Source: Cupriavidus taiwanensis
GTDB lineage: Bacteria > Pseudomonadota > Gammaproteobacteria > Burkholderiales > Burkholderiaceae
DNA: 64,000 nucleotides
Assembly (NCBI RefSeq): GCF_900250115.1
Contig: NZ_LT984803.1
Coordinates: 1,265,483 to 1,329,482 of the forward strand
Direction: 5' to 3'
Position numbers and translations under genes: made by a program. Shown piece by piece: positions 47,052 to 56,801 of this stretch. The notes beneath the pieces are model-generated. The model did no database searches. It was not told where the DNA came from and saw only the letters and a list, made by a program, of their open reading frames with translations. Each line of letters opens with the position of its first letter. Position 1 is the first letter of the stretch.

Positions 47052-48463
47052 TCAGAGCAGCTTGCCGGGGTTCATGATCCCGGCGGGATCGAACACCGCC
47101 TTGAGCTCGCGCATCAGCCGCAATTCCAGCGGATCCTTCACCGCCAGGAAGGCATGGCGCTTGAGCTGGCCGATGCCATGTTCGGCGCTGATGCTGCCGC
47201 CGTAACGCATCACCTCGTCCAGCACCGCCTCGGTCACGGCATCGCCCCTGGTGGCCGCCCACTCCGTGGGGGCGCCGGCCGGACGCGACAGGTTGTAGTG
47301 CAGGTTGCCGTCGCCGAAGTGCCCGAACACGAAGGGGCGGATCGCGGCATCGAGCGCGCGCAGCCGGGCCGCCATCGATTCCATGAAGGCCGGGATCTGC
47401 TCGATCGGCAGCGACACGTCGTGCTTGAGATGCGGACCGTCGGCGCGCTGCGCTTCCGAGATCTCCTCGCGCAGCTTCCACAGCGCCTGCAGCTGCGCCA
47501 GCGATGCCGAGACGGCGGCATCGAGGCACAGCTCGCGCTCCAGCGCCTCGCCGATGACCCGTTCCAGCAGCGCGTTCAGGGCTGCCTCATCGGTGGTATC
47601 GGCCAGTTCCACCAGCACATAGCCCGGATAGCGCTGCGCGAACGGTTCCTGCACGCCTTCCGCATGCGCGAGCACCAGGTCCAGGCAATCACCGGTAAAG
47701 AACTCGAAGGCCTGCAGGCGTGCGCCGCATTGCTCGAACAGCAGTTCATAGAGCGCCAGCGACTGCGCGGGGAGGCCACCGCCGCCAGCACCACGCTGCG
47801 CGTATCGGTGCGCGGGAACAGGCGCAGCGCCGCCGCGGTGATCACGCCCAGGGTGCCTTCGGAGCCGATCAGCAGCTGCTTCAGGTCATAGCCGGTATTG
47901 TCCTTGCGCAGCGTGCGCAGCCCGTGGAAGACCTCGCCGTTGGGCAGGACGGCCTCGACCCCGAGCACCAGCTCGCGCGTCATGCCATAGCGCACCACGT
48001 TGACGCCGCCGGCATTGGTGGCCAGGTTGCCGCCGATCTGGCACGAGTCCTCGGCCGCCAGCGACAGCGGCAGCAAGCGGTTGGCGTCCTGGGCGGCACG
48101 GCGCAGGTTGCCCAGGATGCAGCCGGCCTCGGCCACCATGGTATTGGCGATGGTGTCGAGCGAGCGCACCGCGTTCATGCGGTCCAGGCTCAGCACCACG
48201 TTGTGCGCGTGCGCGTCGGGGGTGGCGCCGCCGCACAGGCCGGTATTGCCGCCGCGTGGCACCACCGGCACCGCGGCCTGCTGGCATAGCGCCAGCGCGC
48301 GCGCCACCTCGTCGACGCTACGGGGCCGCAGCACCGCCTGGGCCTGGCCGCGGTAGATGCCGCGCCAGTCGGACAGCCATGGCGCGATGTCGTCGGGGTG
48401 GGTCAGCGCGGTGTCGGGGCCGAGGGCTTCGGTGAGCCGCTGGGCAAAGGATCCGTTTTGCAT
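47052..48463 (-). pseudogene. FAD-binding oxidase (D-lactate/glycolate oxidase type), one frameshift
   Basis: An FAD-linked 2-hydroxyacid oxidase of the GlcD/D-lactate dehydrogenase/D-2-hydroxyglutarate dehydrogenase family. The N-terminal part starts MQNGSFAQRLTEALGPDTAL and contains the FAD-binding VPRGGNTGLCGGATPD and IGGNLATNAGGVNVVRYGMT. The C-terminal part has FVFGHFGDGNLHYNLSRPAG and SISAEHGIGQLKRHAFLAVK. One base is missing near 47775 (in the GGGG run of the coding complement), shifting after RSVVLAAVAS. With one base restored the protein is about 470 residues, normal for the family. A read error is likelier than decay because both halves are fully conserved. It follows its probable GntR regulator by 15 bases. 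Confidence 0.8.
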
Positions 48464-48478
48464 GGTGGTGGTGTCGTC

Positions 48479-49228
48479 TCAGGAAAGGGATGCGGGGCTG
48501 GCGGCGTTCGCCGACGTTGCTGCGTCAGCGCGCGTGCGTAGCGACAACCCCAGGCGGTGGGCGGCGCTTTGCAGGTGCGCCACCGCCGCCGCGCGCGCCG
48601 CGCCGGCATCGCCGCGGCGGATGGCCGCGACGATGGCCTCGTGTTCGGCATGCACGGTCTCGGCCAGCCCTGGCTGGCGCAGCGTATTGGCACGCGCGGT
48701 GGCGACGGCCTGGTGCAGTTGCAGGTTCAGGTACTGCAGCAGCTGGCGGTAGTACGGGTTGTGCGTGGCGGCGGCGATGCCGATATGGAAAGCCGCGTCG
48801 AGATCGGCAGCCGGCTGCGGGTCATAGAGCCGGGCCTGCAGGCGCTGCAGCAGCGCCGTCAGCGCGGCCACGTCGTCATCGGTGCGGCGCACCGCGGCCA
48901 GCGCCGCGGCGGCGCCTTCCAGGTCGATGCGCAGGTCGTACAGGTCGGCCAGGTCGCCGGCGGCGAGCTCGGGGTCGCGCGGCAGCTGGAAGCCGGCTGC
49001 GCCGGTGCGCGAGCGCACCGTGCAGCCAACGCCCTGGCGCGACTCGACCAAGCCCTGCGAGCGCAGGTGCTCGGTGACTTCACGGATCACGGCGGCGCTG
49101 ACGCCGTATTGCTCGGCCAGCTGCCGGCCGGTCGGCAGGCGGCTGCCAACGGGGTAGGTGCCGCTTTCGATCTCGGCGCGCAGCTGGCGCGTGACCTGTT
49201 CGGTCAGGGTGACGGTGCGGGTACGCAT
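48479..49228 (-). CDS. GntR/FadR family transcriptional regulator
   Basis: A 249-residue regulator. The N-terminal winged helix reads QVTRQLRAEIESGTYPVGSR and LPTGRQLAEQYGVSAAVIRE, and an all-helical FCD effector domain (about residues 95-225) contains the Asp and His residues typical of metal-dependent carboxylate binding (FHIGIAAATHNPYYRQLLQY). FadR-subfamily members often respond to lactate, glycolate or related acids. The gene is 15 bases upstream of the FAD-oxidase gene on the same strand, so it probably controls it. Confidence 0.88.
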   Translation of the reverse strand: MRTRTVTLTEQVTRQLRAEIESGTYPVGSRLPTGRQLAEQYGVSAAVIREVTEHLRSQGLVESRQGVGCTVRSRTGAAGFQLPRDPELAAGDLADLYDLRIDLEGAAAALAAVRRTDDDVAALTALLQRLQARLYDPQPAADLDAAFHIGIAAATHNPYYRQLLQYLNLQLHQAVATARANTLRQPGLAETVHAEHEAIVAAIRRGDAGAARAAAVAHLQSAAHRLGLSLRTRADAATSANAASPASLS

Positions 49229-49366
49229 GGCTGTCGATTATAAGGTTTCTGGTTATCTGAAAACATAGGGTAAACGTGGGCGACGCGTCAACGCGAGGCA
49301 CCAAAGCAAAACGCGCGGACTGCCTTGCAGGCAGCCCGCGCGTTGGCGGCAATGGCTCAGGTGGCG

Positions 49367-50152
49367 TCAGGCCGCGGCTTCGGTCACATAGCCCATGCCG
49401 CGCGAGATCTGCAGGGCGGTGTCCTTCAGGTTCTGCAGCCAGCTGTCCTGCAGCCGGTCGGCCGGCGCCGACAGCGACAGGCCTGCCACCAGCCGGCGCG
49501 AGTCGTCGTAGATGCCGGCGGCGATGCAGCGCACCCCCAGTTCCAGCTCTTCGTTGTCGCGGGCATAGCCGTTGGTGCGGACCCAGTTGAGTTCGCGTTC
49601 CAGCTTGGCCAGGTCGGTGATCGAAGTGCGCGTGTGGCCGGCCAGCCCGGTGCGGGTGGCGTAATTGCGCACGCGCGCCGATTCGTCGGCGGCCAGGAAC
49701 AGCTTGCCCACCGAGGTCAGGTGCAGCGGGGCGCGGCCGCCGATGGCGCGCACCACCTGCATGCCCGAGCGCTCGCTGTAGGCGCGCTCGATATAGACGA
49801 TCTCGTCGCCCTGGCGCACCGACAGGTTGACGGTCTGGCCGGTGACCCGGTGCAGCGCGCGCATTGGCGCCAGCGCCGCGTCACGCACCGACAGGCGCGC
49901 CTTGACCAGGTTGCCCAACTCCAGCAGGCGCATGCCGAGTCGGTAGCTGCCGGGGTCGGAGCGGTCGACAAAGCGGCACGCGACCATGTCGTTGAGGATG
50001 CGGTGCGCGGTGGAGGGATGCAGGCCGGTGGCCAGCGACAACTCTTTCAGGCTGACCGGATCGGCATGCTGCGCAAGGGCGTCCAGCAGGGTCATCATGC
50101 GCTCGATGACCTGGATGGACGTCTTGCCGGGTGACTTGTCTGCGTCGGACAT
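49367..50152 (-). CDS. IclR family transcriptional regulator
   Basis: A 261-residue regulator: helix-turn-helix IQVIERMMTLLDALAQHADP and LKELSLATGLHPSTAHRILN at the N-terminus, then the IclR effector domain (GQTVNLSVRQGDEIVYIERA, LHLTSVGKLFLAAD, GYARDNEELELGVRCIAAGI). It is divergent from lutA across 236 bases and may regulate the lut genes. The start at 50152 (MSDADKSPGKTSIQ) lacks a clear ribosome site; an in-frame ATG at 50185 is an alternative. Confidence 0.88.
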   Translation of the reverse strand: MSDADKSPGKTSIQVIERMMTLLDALAQHADPVSLKELSLATGLHPSTAHRILNDMVACRFVDRSDPGSYRLGMRLLELGNLVKARLSVRDAALAPMRALHRVTGQTVNLSVRQGDEIVYIERAYSERSGMQVVRAIGGRAPLHLTSVGKLFLAADESARVRNYATRTGLAGHTRTSITDLAKLERELNWVRTNGYARDNEELELGVRCIAAGIYDDSRRLVAGLSLSAPADRLQDSWLQNLKDTALQISRGMGYVTEAAA

Positions 50153-50388
50153 GGTGGAAAACGTAGCAATGTTGCCTTGCGGCATTTTTAAGCGACTGCC
50201 CGATTCTATCTCGCATCGTGAAAATTTCAATAGGTGAAATGACATTACGGTAAGAATGCACCCGTGATGCCGCGCCCCGGCGTGCCGTGCATGGCAACGC
50301 ATTCATGGCGCCGATGAACGCTTTGTGCGCCACCCGCGGCGCCGAACGCGCATAATTGCGGGGTTTCAGGGTCTGGGAGAAGTCAACA

Positions 50389-51114
50389 ATGCGAGTCGGT
50401 CTGTTCCACACCTGCCTGGTGGACCTGATGGGCCCGGAGATCGGTTTTTCGGTGCTCAAGCTGCTCGAAGCCGCCGGCTACGAGGTCATGGTGCCCGAGG
50501 CGCAGACCTGCTGCGGCCAGCCGGCCTACAACTCGGGGGAGCGCGCGGTGTCGCGCGACCTGGCCGAGAAATTCCTGCGCGAGTTCGAGATGTTCGAGTA
50601 CATCGTGGTGCCGTCGGGCAGTTGCGGCGGCATGATCCGGCACCACTACGCCGATTTGCTGCGTGACGATCCGGAGCTGAACGGCCGCTACGAGCGCCTG
50701 CGCGAACGCGTGTTCGAGCTGACCGACTTCCTCGCCAACGTCGCGCGGATCGAGAGCCTGCCGTCGACTTTCTCGGGCCATGTGACCTACCACGATTCCT
50801 GTTCGGGGCTGCGCGAACTGGGGGTCAAGCAGCAGCCGCGCGCGTTGCTGTCGCGCCTGCCCGGCGTGCAGCTGACCGAGATGAAGGACTGCGAGGCCTG
50901 CTGTGGTTTCGGCGGCACCTTCTCGGTCAAGTACGGCAATATCTCCACGGCCATCGTCGACGAGAAATGCGCCAATATCCAGGCCACCGGTGCCGATGCC
51001 GTGGTGTTGGGCGACCTGGGCTGCATGCTCAATATCGAAGGCCGCCTGCGCCGCACCGGCGACAGCCGCACCCGCGTGCTGCATATCGCGCAGGTGCTGG
51101 CGGGCGACGCCTGA
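50389..51114 (+). CDS. lutA: LutA-type iron-sulfur subunit of L-lactate oxidation
   Basis: A 241-residue protein with two cysteine-rich CCG domains, TCCGQPAYNSG and CEACCGFGGTFSVKYGN, that ligate iron-sulfur or related clusters. It corresponds to LutA/YkgE of the LutABC L-lactate dehydrogenase complex. GGGAGA precedes the ATG at 50389. It is followed after 29 bases by lutB. Confidence 0.92.
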   Translation: MRVGLFHTCLVDLMGPEIGFSVLKLLEAAGYEVMVPEAQTCCGQPAYNSGERAVSRDLAEKFLREFEMFEYIVVPSGSCGGMIRHHYADLLRDDPELNGRYERLRERVFELTDFLANVARIESLPSTFSGHVTYHDSCSGLRELGVKQQPRALLSRLPGVQLTEMKDCEACCGFGGTFSVKYGNISTAIVDEKCANIQATGADAVVLGDLGCMLNIEGRLRRTGDSRTRVLHIAQVLAGDA

Positions 51115-51143
51115 GCGCGCCGACACATCAGGAATTCGCCACG

Positions 51144-52556
51144 ATGCAAGTCCACAGCATGGAATTCAAGGCGCGCGCCGGCCAGAAGCTGGCCGACCAG
51201 CGCCTGCAGCAGAACCTGAAGAAGCTCTCGACCAAATTCGTCACGGCGCGCGCCGATGCGATCCGCGATATCGATTTCGACGCCACCCGCGAGGCCCTGA
51301 AAGAGCGCCGCAACCGCGCGCTGGAAAACCTCGACGTCTGGCTCGCCACGTTTGAAGAGAACGCGACCCGGCGCGGCGCCACCGTGCTGTTCGCCGAAAC
51401 CACCGCCGACGCCGCCCGGCTGGTCGCCGAAATTGCGCAGAAGCACGGCGTGAAGAAGGTCATCAAGAGCAAGTCGATGGTGACCGAGGAAATGCGCCTG
51501 AACCAGGTGCTGGGCGAGATGGGCGTGCAGAGCATCGAGACCGACCTGGGCGAGTACATCCTGCAGATCAACGACTCCGAGCCGCCGTCGCACATCATTG
51601 CGCCGGTGGTGCACAAGGACAAGGACGAGATCGCCGACCTGTTCGCGAGGGTCCACCACAAGCCGCGGCTGACCGAGATCCCGGAGATGACGCGCGAGGC
51701 GCGCGAAGTGCTGCGCCCGGAATTCCTCAGCGCCGACATGGGCGTCACCGGCGGCAACTTCATCATCGCCGAGACCGGCTCGGTGGCGGTGGTGACCAAC
51801 GAGGGCAATGAAGGCATGTGCACGGTGATGCCGCGCGTGCATGTCGCGGTGACCGGCATCGAGAAGGTGCTGCCGACACTGGAAGACCTGGCCACGGTGA
51901 TGCGCCTGCTGCCGCGCTCGGCCACCGGCCAGGCGATTTCCAACTACTTTTCGCTGCTGACCGGGCCGCGCGCCGAGGGCGAGCGCGATGGCCCCGAGCA
52001 CATGTATTTCGTGCTGGTCGATGGCGGCCGCAGCGGACTGATCGGCGGCGACTTCCAGGAGATGCTGCGCTGCATCCGCTGCGGCGCCTGCATGAACCAC
52101 TGCCCGGTCTACCAGAAGATCGGCGGCCATGCCTATGGCTGGGTCTATCCCGGCCCGATGGGCAGCGTGCTGACGCCCAGCTACGTTGGCCTGGCCAAGA
52201 CCGTCGACCTGCCGCAGGCGGCCACCATGTGCGGCGAATGCAATCGCGTCTGCCCGGCGTCGATTCCATTGTCCGACCTGCTGCGCAAGCTGCGCGAAAA
52301 ACAAATGGAACGCGGCCTGCGGCCATGGCAGGAGCGCTTTGCGCTCAAGGCCTGGGGCTACGTGGCGAAGCGGCCTGAACTCTATGCGCTGAGCGCCCGC
52401 ATCGGTGCCTGGCTGCTGGGCCGCATGGGCGGCAGCAACGGACTGATCGCCCGCCTGCCGCTGGCGGGCAAGGGCTGGACCGAAACCCGCGACATGCCGG
52501 CGCCGTCGGGCCGCACGTTCCGCGAACTCTACAAGGAAAGGAGGGCGCGTTCATGA
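51144..52556 (+). CDS. lutB: LutB-type iron-sulfur protein of L-lactate oxidation
   Basis: A 470-residue LutB/YkgF homologue. An N-terminal LUD domain (GATVLFAETTADAARLVAEI, KSKSMVTEEMRLNQVLGEMG, NFIIAETGSVAVVTNEGNEG) is followed by two ferredoxin-type motifs, CIRCGACMNHCPVY and CGECNRVCP, binding 4Fe-4S clusters. It passes electrons from lactate oxidation toward the quinone pool. The stop overlaps the next small gene by four bases. Confidence 0.93.
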   Translation: MQVHSMEFKARAGQKLADQRLQQNLKKLSTKFVTARADAIRDIDFDATREALKERRNRALENLDVWLATFEENATRRGATVLFAETTADAARLVAEIAQKHGVKKVIKSKSMVTEEMRLNQVLGEMGVQSIETDLGEYILQINDSEPPSHIIAPVVHKDKDEIADLFARVHHKPRLTEIPEMTREAREVLRPEFLSADMGVTGGNFIIAETGSVAVVTNEGNEGMCTVMPRVHVAVTGIEKVLPTLEDLATVMRLLPRSATGQAISNYFSLLTGPRAEGERDGPEHMYFVLVDGGRSGLIGGDFQEMLRCIRCGACMNHCPVYQKIGGHAYGWVYPGPMGSVLTPSYVGLAKTVDLPQAATMCGECNRVCPASIPLSDLLRKLREKQMERGLRPWQERFALKAWGYVAKRPELYALSARIGAWLLGRMGGSNGLIARLPLAGKGWTETRDMPAPSGRTFRELYKERRARS

Positions 52557-52822
52557 GCGCCAGGAATTCGGAAGCGCTGGCGCGCATGCGCGCCGCGCTG
52601 GAGCAGCACATGGCCGGTGCCAAGCCCGCGCAGGAGCTGGTGCGCGAATGGCGCGAAGCCGGCAGCGCGCTGGCCTTGCCGCCGGTCTACGGCCAGGCCA
52701 TGGAAGAACTGCTGCGCCGGCTGGAGATGGCGGCGGTGTTCGCGCAGGACAGCTGCTCGTTTTCGAGCACCGCGGTCACCGAGCAGCTGGCGCGGTGGCT
52801 GGACAAGGCGGCGACGGCCTGA
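52553..52822 (+). CDS. Small hypothetical protein in the lutC position
   Basis: An 89-residue helical cytoplasmic protein, MSARNSEALARMRAALEQHM and onward, with one cysteine and no recognised domain. The opening faintly recalls LutC N-termini (RMRAAL), but LutC is about 220 residues with a LUD domain that is absent here. The ATG overlaps the lutB stop (ATGA) with GGAGG upstream, so it is translationally coupled and very likely real. It may be a dedicated partner of LutAB. Confidence 0.75.
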   Translation: MSARNSEALARMRAALEQHMAGAKPAQELVREWREAGSALALPPVYGQAMEELLRRLEMAAVFAQDSCSFSSTAVTEQLARWLDKAATA

Positions 52823-52868
52823 GGCCGCCACGCCTCACGGCGGCGGTGTTCGCAAGCGCCGCCGCGGC

Positions 52869-53756
52869 TCAACGCTTCATCATCCCGGTCAGCGTCTCCA
52901 CGAATTCCAGCGACAGCCGCGACAGCGGCTCGGTCTGCACATGGAAGATCTGCACCGAGGCATTGACCTTGGTGCGGATCGGCACGGCGACGATATTGGG
53001 CCAGTTCGCACCAAATACCGTCATGGCATCGACCAGCGCGATACCTGCGCCGGCCTGCGCCAGAGCGCGCGCCACATGGGCCTGCTCCACCTGCACCCGC
53101 ATGTCGGGCTGGTCGCCATCGTTGCCGAACATCTCGTGCACCAGCAGCGCGAACGGCACTTCCGGGCCATAGCCGATCAGGTCTTCGCCGATCAGGTCAG
53201 CGGGGCGCACCCATTTGCGCGTGGCGAGCCGGTGTCCCACCGGCACCAGCGCCACGATCTCGTTCTTCACCAGCAGGCGCGCCTCGAGGTTGGGATGCAC
53301 CAGCGGCATGTTCGATACCGCCAGATCCACCTGTCCCGATAGCAGCGCGCGCAGCATGTTGCCCGGAATCTGCGTGCGCACCACCACCCGCACCGCCGGA
53401 TGCGCGGCGCGGAAGCTGGCGATCGCGCGCGGCAGCACGGTCTGACCCAGGTTGGGACTGCAGGTGATGCGCAGGCTGCCGGTGCGATTGGCGGCGAGGT
53501 CCTCGGCGATCTCGTTGACGCGCTCGATCCCCTCATAGACCGCATTGACTTCGCCCAGCAGCCGCCGCGCTTCCGGGGTGGGGTAGAGCCGCCCCTTGGT
53601 GCGCCGGAACAGCTCGAGGCCGAGCCGCTGTTCGGTGTGCGACATCAGCCGGCTGATGGCCGGTTGCGACACATAGAGCAGCTTCGACGCGCCGCTGATC
53701 GAGCCGGTCAGCATCACCGCGCGGAACACCTCGATCTGGCGCAGGTTCATTTTCAT
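52869..53756 (-). CDS. LysR family transcriptional regulator
   Basis: A 295-residue LysR regulator, MKMNLRQIEVFRAVMLTGSI then SGASKLLYVSQPAISRLMSH in the winged helix, effector domain from about residue 90. It is divergent from the ornithine cyclodeaminase-like gene with 115 bases between, the standard layout for a LysR regulator and its target operon. Confidence 0.9.
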   Translation of the reverse strand: MKMNLRQIEVFRAVMLTGSISGASKLLYVSQPAISRLMSHTEQRLGLELFRRTKGRLYPTPEARRLLGEVNAVYEGIERVNEIAEDLAANRTGSLRITCSPNLGQTVLPRAIASFRAAHPAVRVVVRTQIPGNMLRALLSGQVDLAVSNMPLVHPNLEARLLVKNEIVALVPVGHRLATRKWVRPADLIGEDLIGYGPEVPFALLVHEMFGNDGDQPDMRVQVEQAHVARALAQAGAGIALVDAMTVFGANWPNIVAVPIRTKVNASVQIFHVQTEPLSRLSLEFVETLTGMMKR

Positions 53757-53871
53757 GGCATTAACCTGATGTTAAGGCATGCGGACATATAAGCATATGA
53801 CAGTCAATGGCGCCATACCTAAACTGGACTCCATCGAAACACAACACACTGATCTGGAGAGCGGGGACCCC

Positions 53872-54873
53872 ATGGCTGACATTCTTCTCACCTACCTCAA
53901 CGGCCGGGATATTGCGCGGCTGAAAATGACCGATGCCGAAATCATCGCTGCGGTGGAGCAGGCACTGGTTGCGCAGGGCAACGGCCAGACCGTGATCGAG
54001 CCGCGCGTGCACCTGATGCCGGACCCCGCCTTCAACGGGCACTTCAACGTGCTGCGCGGCTATGTGGCGCCATTGGGGCTGGCCGGCGTCAAGGTCGTCG
54101 GCGATTTCGTCGACAACTACAAGCTCGGCCTGCCGTCGGAAATGGCCATGCTGAACCTGTTCGACCCGCGCACCGGCATGCCCGTCGCGGTGATCGACGC
54201 CACCTTCATCACCGACGCTCGCACCGGCGCACTGACCGCGATCGGCGCGAAGCACCTGGCCCGCCGCGACAGCAAGGTGCTTGGCCATATCGGGGCGCGC
54301 GGCACTTCGTACTGGAATGTGCGCCTGCTCGACAGCCTCTATGACTTCGACGAGATCCGCGTGCACTCGCGCCGCCCGGAAAGCCGCAATGCCTTTGCCG
54401 CGCGGCTGGAGCGCGACCTCGGCAAGAAAATCGTGGTGACCGAGGACTGGGAATCGTGCGTGCGCGGTGCCGACATCGTGGTCGAGGCATCGCGGCTGGA
54501 GCGCCCGGCGCCGATGCTCAAGACCGAGTGGATCAAGCCCGGCGCCTTCGTCGTGCCCTACGGCACCATGAGCGCGGTCGAGCTGTCGCTGACCGACATC
54601 ATGACGCGGATGGTGGTGGACGACTGGGGGCAATGCAAGGGCGGCATGTTCGGCTCGCTGCGCGCGCATGTCGAAGCGGGCAAGCTGTCGGAACAGACGC
54701 TCTACGGCGAACTGGGCGAGATCGCCGCCGGCCGCAAGCCGGGTCGCCAGAGCGACGACGAGACCAACCTGTTCTGGCACCGAGGCCTGTCGCTGAGCGA
54801 CATCGCCCTGGGACACGCCCTGCTGGAGAAGGCCGCCGAGTGCGGCCTGGGCCAGAAGCTGGTGTACGCATGA
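53872..54873 (+). CDS. Ornithine cyclodeaminase / mu-crystallin family protein
   Basis: A 333-residue NAD(P)-dependent enzyme of the OCD/mu-crystallin family. The segments VKVVGDFVDNYKLGLPSEMA, FITDARTGALTAIGAKHLAR, and the Rossmann region VLGHIGARGTSYWNVRLLDS followed by HSRRPESRNAFAARLERDLG are seen. The usual GxGxQA glycine motif reads GHIGARGTS, a deviation, so the exact reaction is uncertain (ornithine, alanine or ketimine chemistry). GGGGA precedes the ATG. It is the first gene of a three-gene operon with two solute-binding proteins. Confidence 0.85.
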   Translation: MADILLTYLNGRDIARLKMTDAEIIAAVEQALVAQGNGQTVIEPRVHLMPDPAFNGHFNVLRGYVAPLGLAGVKVVGDFVDNYKLGLPSEMAMLNLFDPRTGMPVAVIDATFITDARTGALTAIGAKHLARRDSKVLGHIGARGTSYWNVRLLDSLYDFDEIRVHSRRPESRNAFAARLERDLGKKIVVTEDWESCVRGADIVVEASRLERPAPMLKTEWIKPGAFVVPYGTMSAVELSLTDIMTRMVVDDWGQCKGGMFGSLRAHVEAGKLSEQTLYGELGEIAAGRKPGRQSDDETNLFWHRGLSLSDIALGHALLEKAAECGLGQKLVYA

Positions 54874-55732
54874 TCGCCAACGCCCGCATGTACGCGGTGG
54901 CCCCGCAGGCCGAAGCAGCATGGCGCGCATTGCTGGCGTGCGTGTCCGTGCGTGCGGGCGTGGCGTTGCCCTATGCCAGGCATCCGCGCCGGCGCCGGTC
55001 AGCGCGCTGTGGGCGCGGCCGGACTGCGGCTGCGTGTTCATGTGCGGCTATCCGTACGCGAGCGCGGCGGTGAGGCCGCAGTTGCTGGCGGCGCCGGTGC
55101 CGGCCCTGGCGCGCTACGAAGGGCGGCCGGTCTATTTCACGGAGTTCATCGTGCGCGCCGATGCGCCGGCGCAGTCGCTGGCGCAGACCTTTGGCGGGCG
55201 CTTGGCATGCATGTTGCCCGAGTCGAACTCGGGCTATAACGCGCCGCGCCACTACTTGATGCGGCTGGCACCGGCAGGGACGCGGGCGCTGTACCGGCCC
55301 GCGGCGATGGCGACGCCGACGCCGCGCGAGGTCATCGATGCCGTGCTTGCCGGCGATGCGGAAGCAGGGGTGATCGACAGCTATGTGATGGACCTGCTGC
55401 GCCGCTATGACCCGTCGCTTGCCGCGCAACTGAAGACGCTGGCGCTGACGCCGCCGGCCCCGATTCCGGTGCTGATGGCAGCGGCGGGCGCCGATCGGCA
55501 GCAATGCATGCGCGTGCGTGGGGCCTTGCTGGGCCTGCATGACGACGCCGCCGGCACCGAGCTGCTGGCCTCGCTGGGGCTGGCGCGTTTCGTTGCGGTG
55601 CAGCCTGCCGACTATGCCTGCCTGCCCGCGATGGCGAATGAAGCCGAGCGGGCGAACTTTGCGCTGACCGATGCGGCCGGCGCGGTGGAGGCGCCATCGC
55701 CTGATCACTGCCAATTGGGGAAACCGTCATGA
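54870..55732 (+). pseudogene. PhnD-like type 2 solute-binding protein without signal peptide, one frameshift
   Basis: The start MIANARMYAVAPQAEAAWRA overlaps the upstream stop (ATGA). One base is missing near 54982, after YARHP; restoring it joins to APVSALWARPDCGCVFMCGY and a continuous body to 55732, about 287 residues. Blocks such as ARYEGRPVYFTEFIVRADAP, FGGRLACMLPESNSGYNAPR and AGVIDSYVMDLLRRYDPSLA resemble PhnD/SsuA-type phosphonate-binding proteins. No signal peptide is visible, so the protein may be a cytoplasmic sensor or may be exported with a partner. The shift is probably a sequence error. Confidence 0.7.
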
Positions 55733-56777
55733 AATCCGCTGTGAATGCCGCTATGAATGCCGCTGTAAAGCCCTTCGTGCATCCTGACATCCGGCGCCTT
55801 GCCATGCATTGCCTGTTCGCCTGCGCGGCGGCCTGTGCTACGTGGTTCGGTGCGGCGGGGCCGGCCCATGCCCAGCCGCCGGCCTATCCGGCAAAGCCGG
55901 TGCGCCTGATCGTGCCGTTTGCCGCGGGCGGGCCGGCTGACGTGCTGGCGCGCGCGGTCGGAGAGGGCCTTGCCAGGGCCATCGGCCAGAGCGTGCTGGT
56001 CGAGAACAAGGCCGGCGCGGCCGGCACCATCGGTGTCGACATGGTGGCCAAGGCCGCGCCGGATGGCTACACCGTCGCGCTGGTGCCGGTCGGCAATATC
56101 GCGGTGAATCCCACGCTGATGCCTAACCTGCCGTACAAGCCGTCCGACCTGGCGCCGGTGGCGATGCTCGCCACCGCCGAGAACGTGCTGGTGGTCAACG
56201 CGGCCACGCCGGTGAGGTCGCTGGCCGAACTGCTCAAGCTCGCCGCGCACAAGCCGGGCGAGCTGAGCTTCGCCTCGCCCGGCGCCGGCAGCCAGGCGCA
56301 CCTCGCCGGCGAGCTGCTGCAGCTCGATGCCGGCGTCAAGCTGAACCATGTGCCATACAAGGGCGTAAGCCCCGCCATGACCGATGTTGTCGGCGGCAGG
56401 TAACGATGATGTTTGCGCAGCTGTCGGCGGCGCTGCCCTATATCAAGGCTGGCAAGCTGCGCGCCCTCGGCATCGCCAGCGCCAGGCGCTCGACGGTGCT
56501 GCCCGAGGTGCCGACGATTGCCGAGCAGGGCTTCCCGAAGTTCGAGGCGGTGTCGTGGTATGCGTTGATGGTGCCGGCGGGTACGCCGCCCGAGGTGGTG
56601 CGCAAGCTCAGCCAGCATGCCGACGCGGTGCTGGCCGATGCCGCGCTGAAGGAGAAGCTGGCGACGCTGGGGATGGAAGCGGCGGGCGGCACGCCGCAGC
56701 AACTGGCGGCAGCGATCCAGAAGGAAAGCACGCGCTGGGCGGGGGTGATCAAGCAGCGGCGCATCACCATCGATTAG
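55729..56777 (+). pseudogene. Bug/TctC family solute-binding protein, one frameshift
   Basis: A periplasmic tripartite-tricarboxylate-type receptor with a signal peptide to about residue 47 and the opening YPAKPVRLIVPFAAGGPADV. The first part ends in a premature TAA at 56401 after PAMTDVVGGR; a one-base deletion near 56397 explains this, because the next frame continues VTMMFAQLSAALPYIKAGKL to the normal end ESTRWAGVIKQRRITID. The repaired length is about 349 residues. It begins with an ATGA overlap to the PhnD-like gene. No membrane subunits are nearby. Confidence 0.82.
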
Positions 56778-56801
56778 TCGTTTGCCTACTGCGGGTCGGC
56801 T

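Noticed and set aside
47760..47790. Programmed frameshift in the FAD-oxidase gene
   Set aside because: There is no slippery heptamer or stimulatory structure at the site. A simple one-base loss in a homopolymer fits, as in other broken genes to the right.
56385..56410. True truncation of the Bug-type protein by the TAA at 56401
   Set aside because: The family sequence continues without loss in the next frame, so one missing base explains the stop better than a truncated gene.
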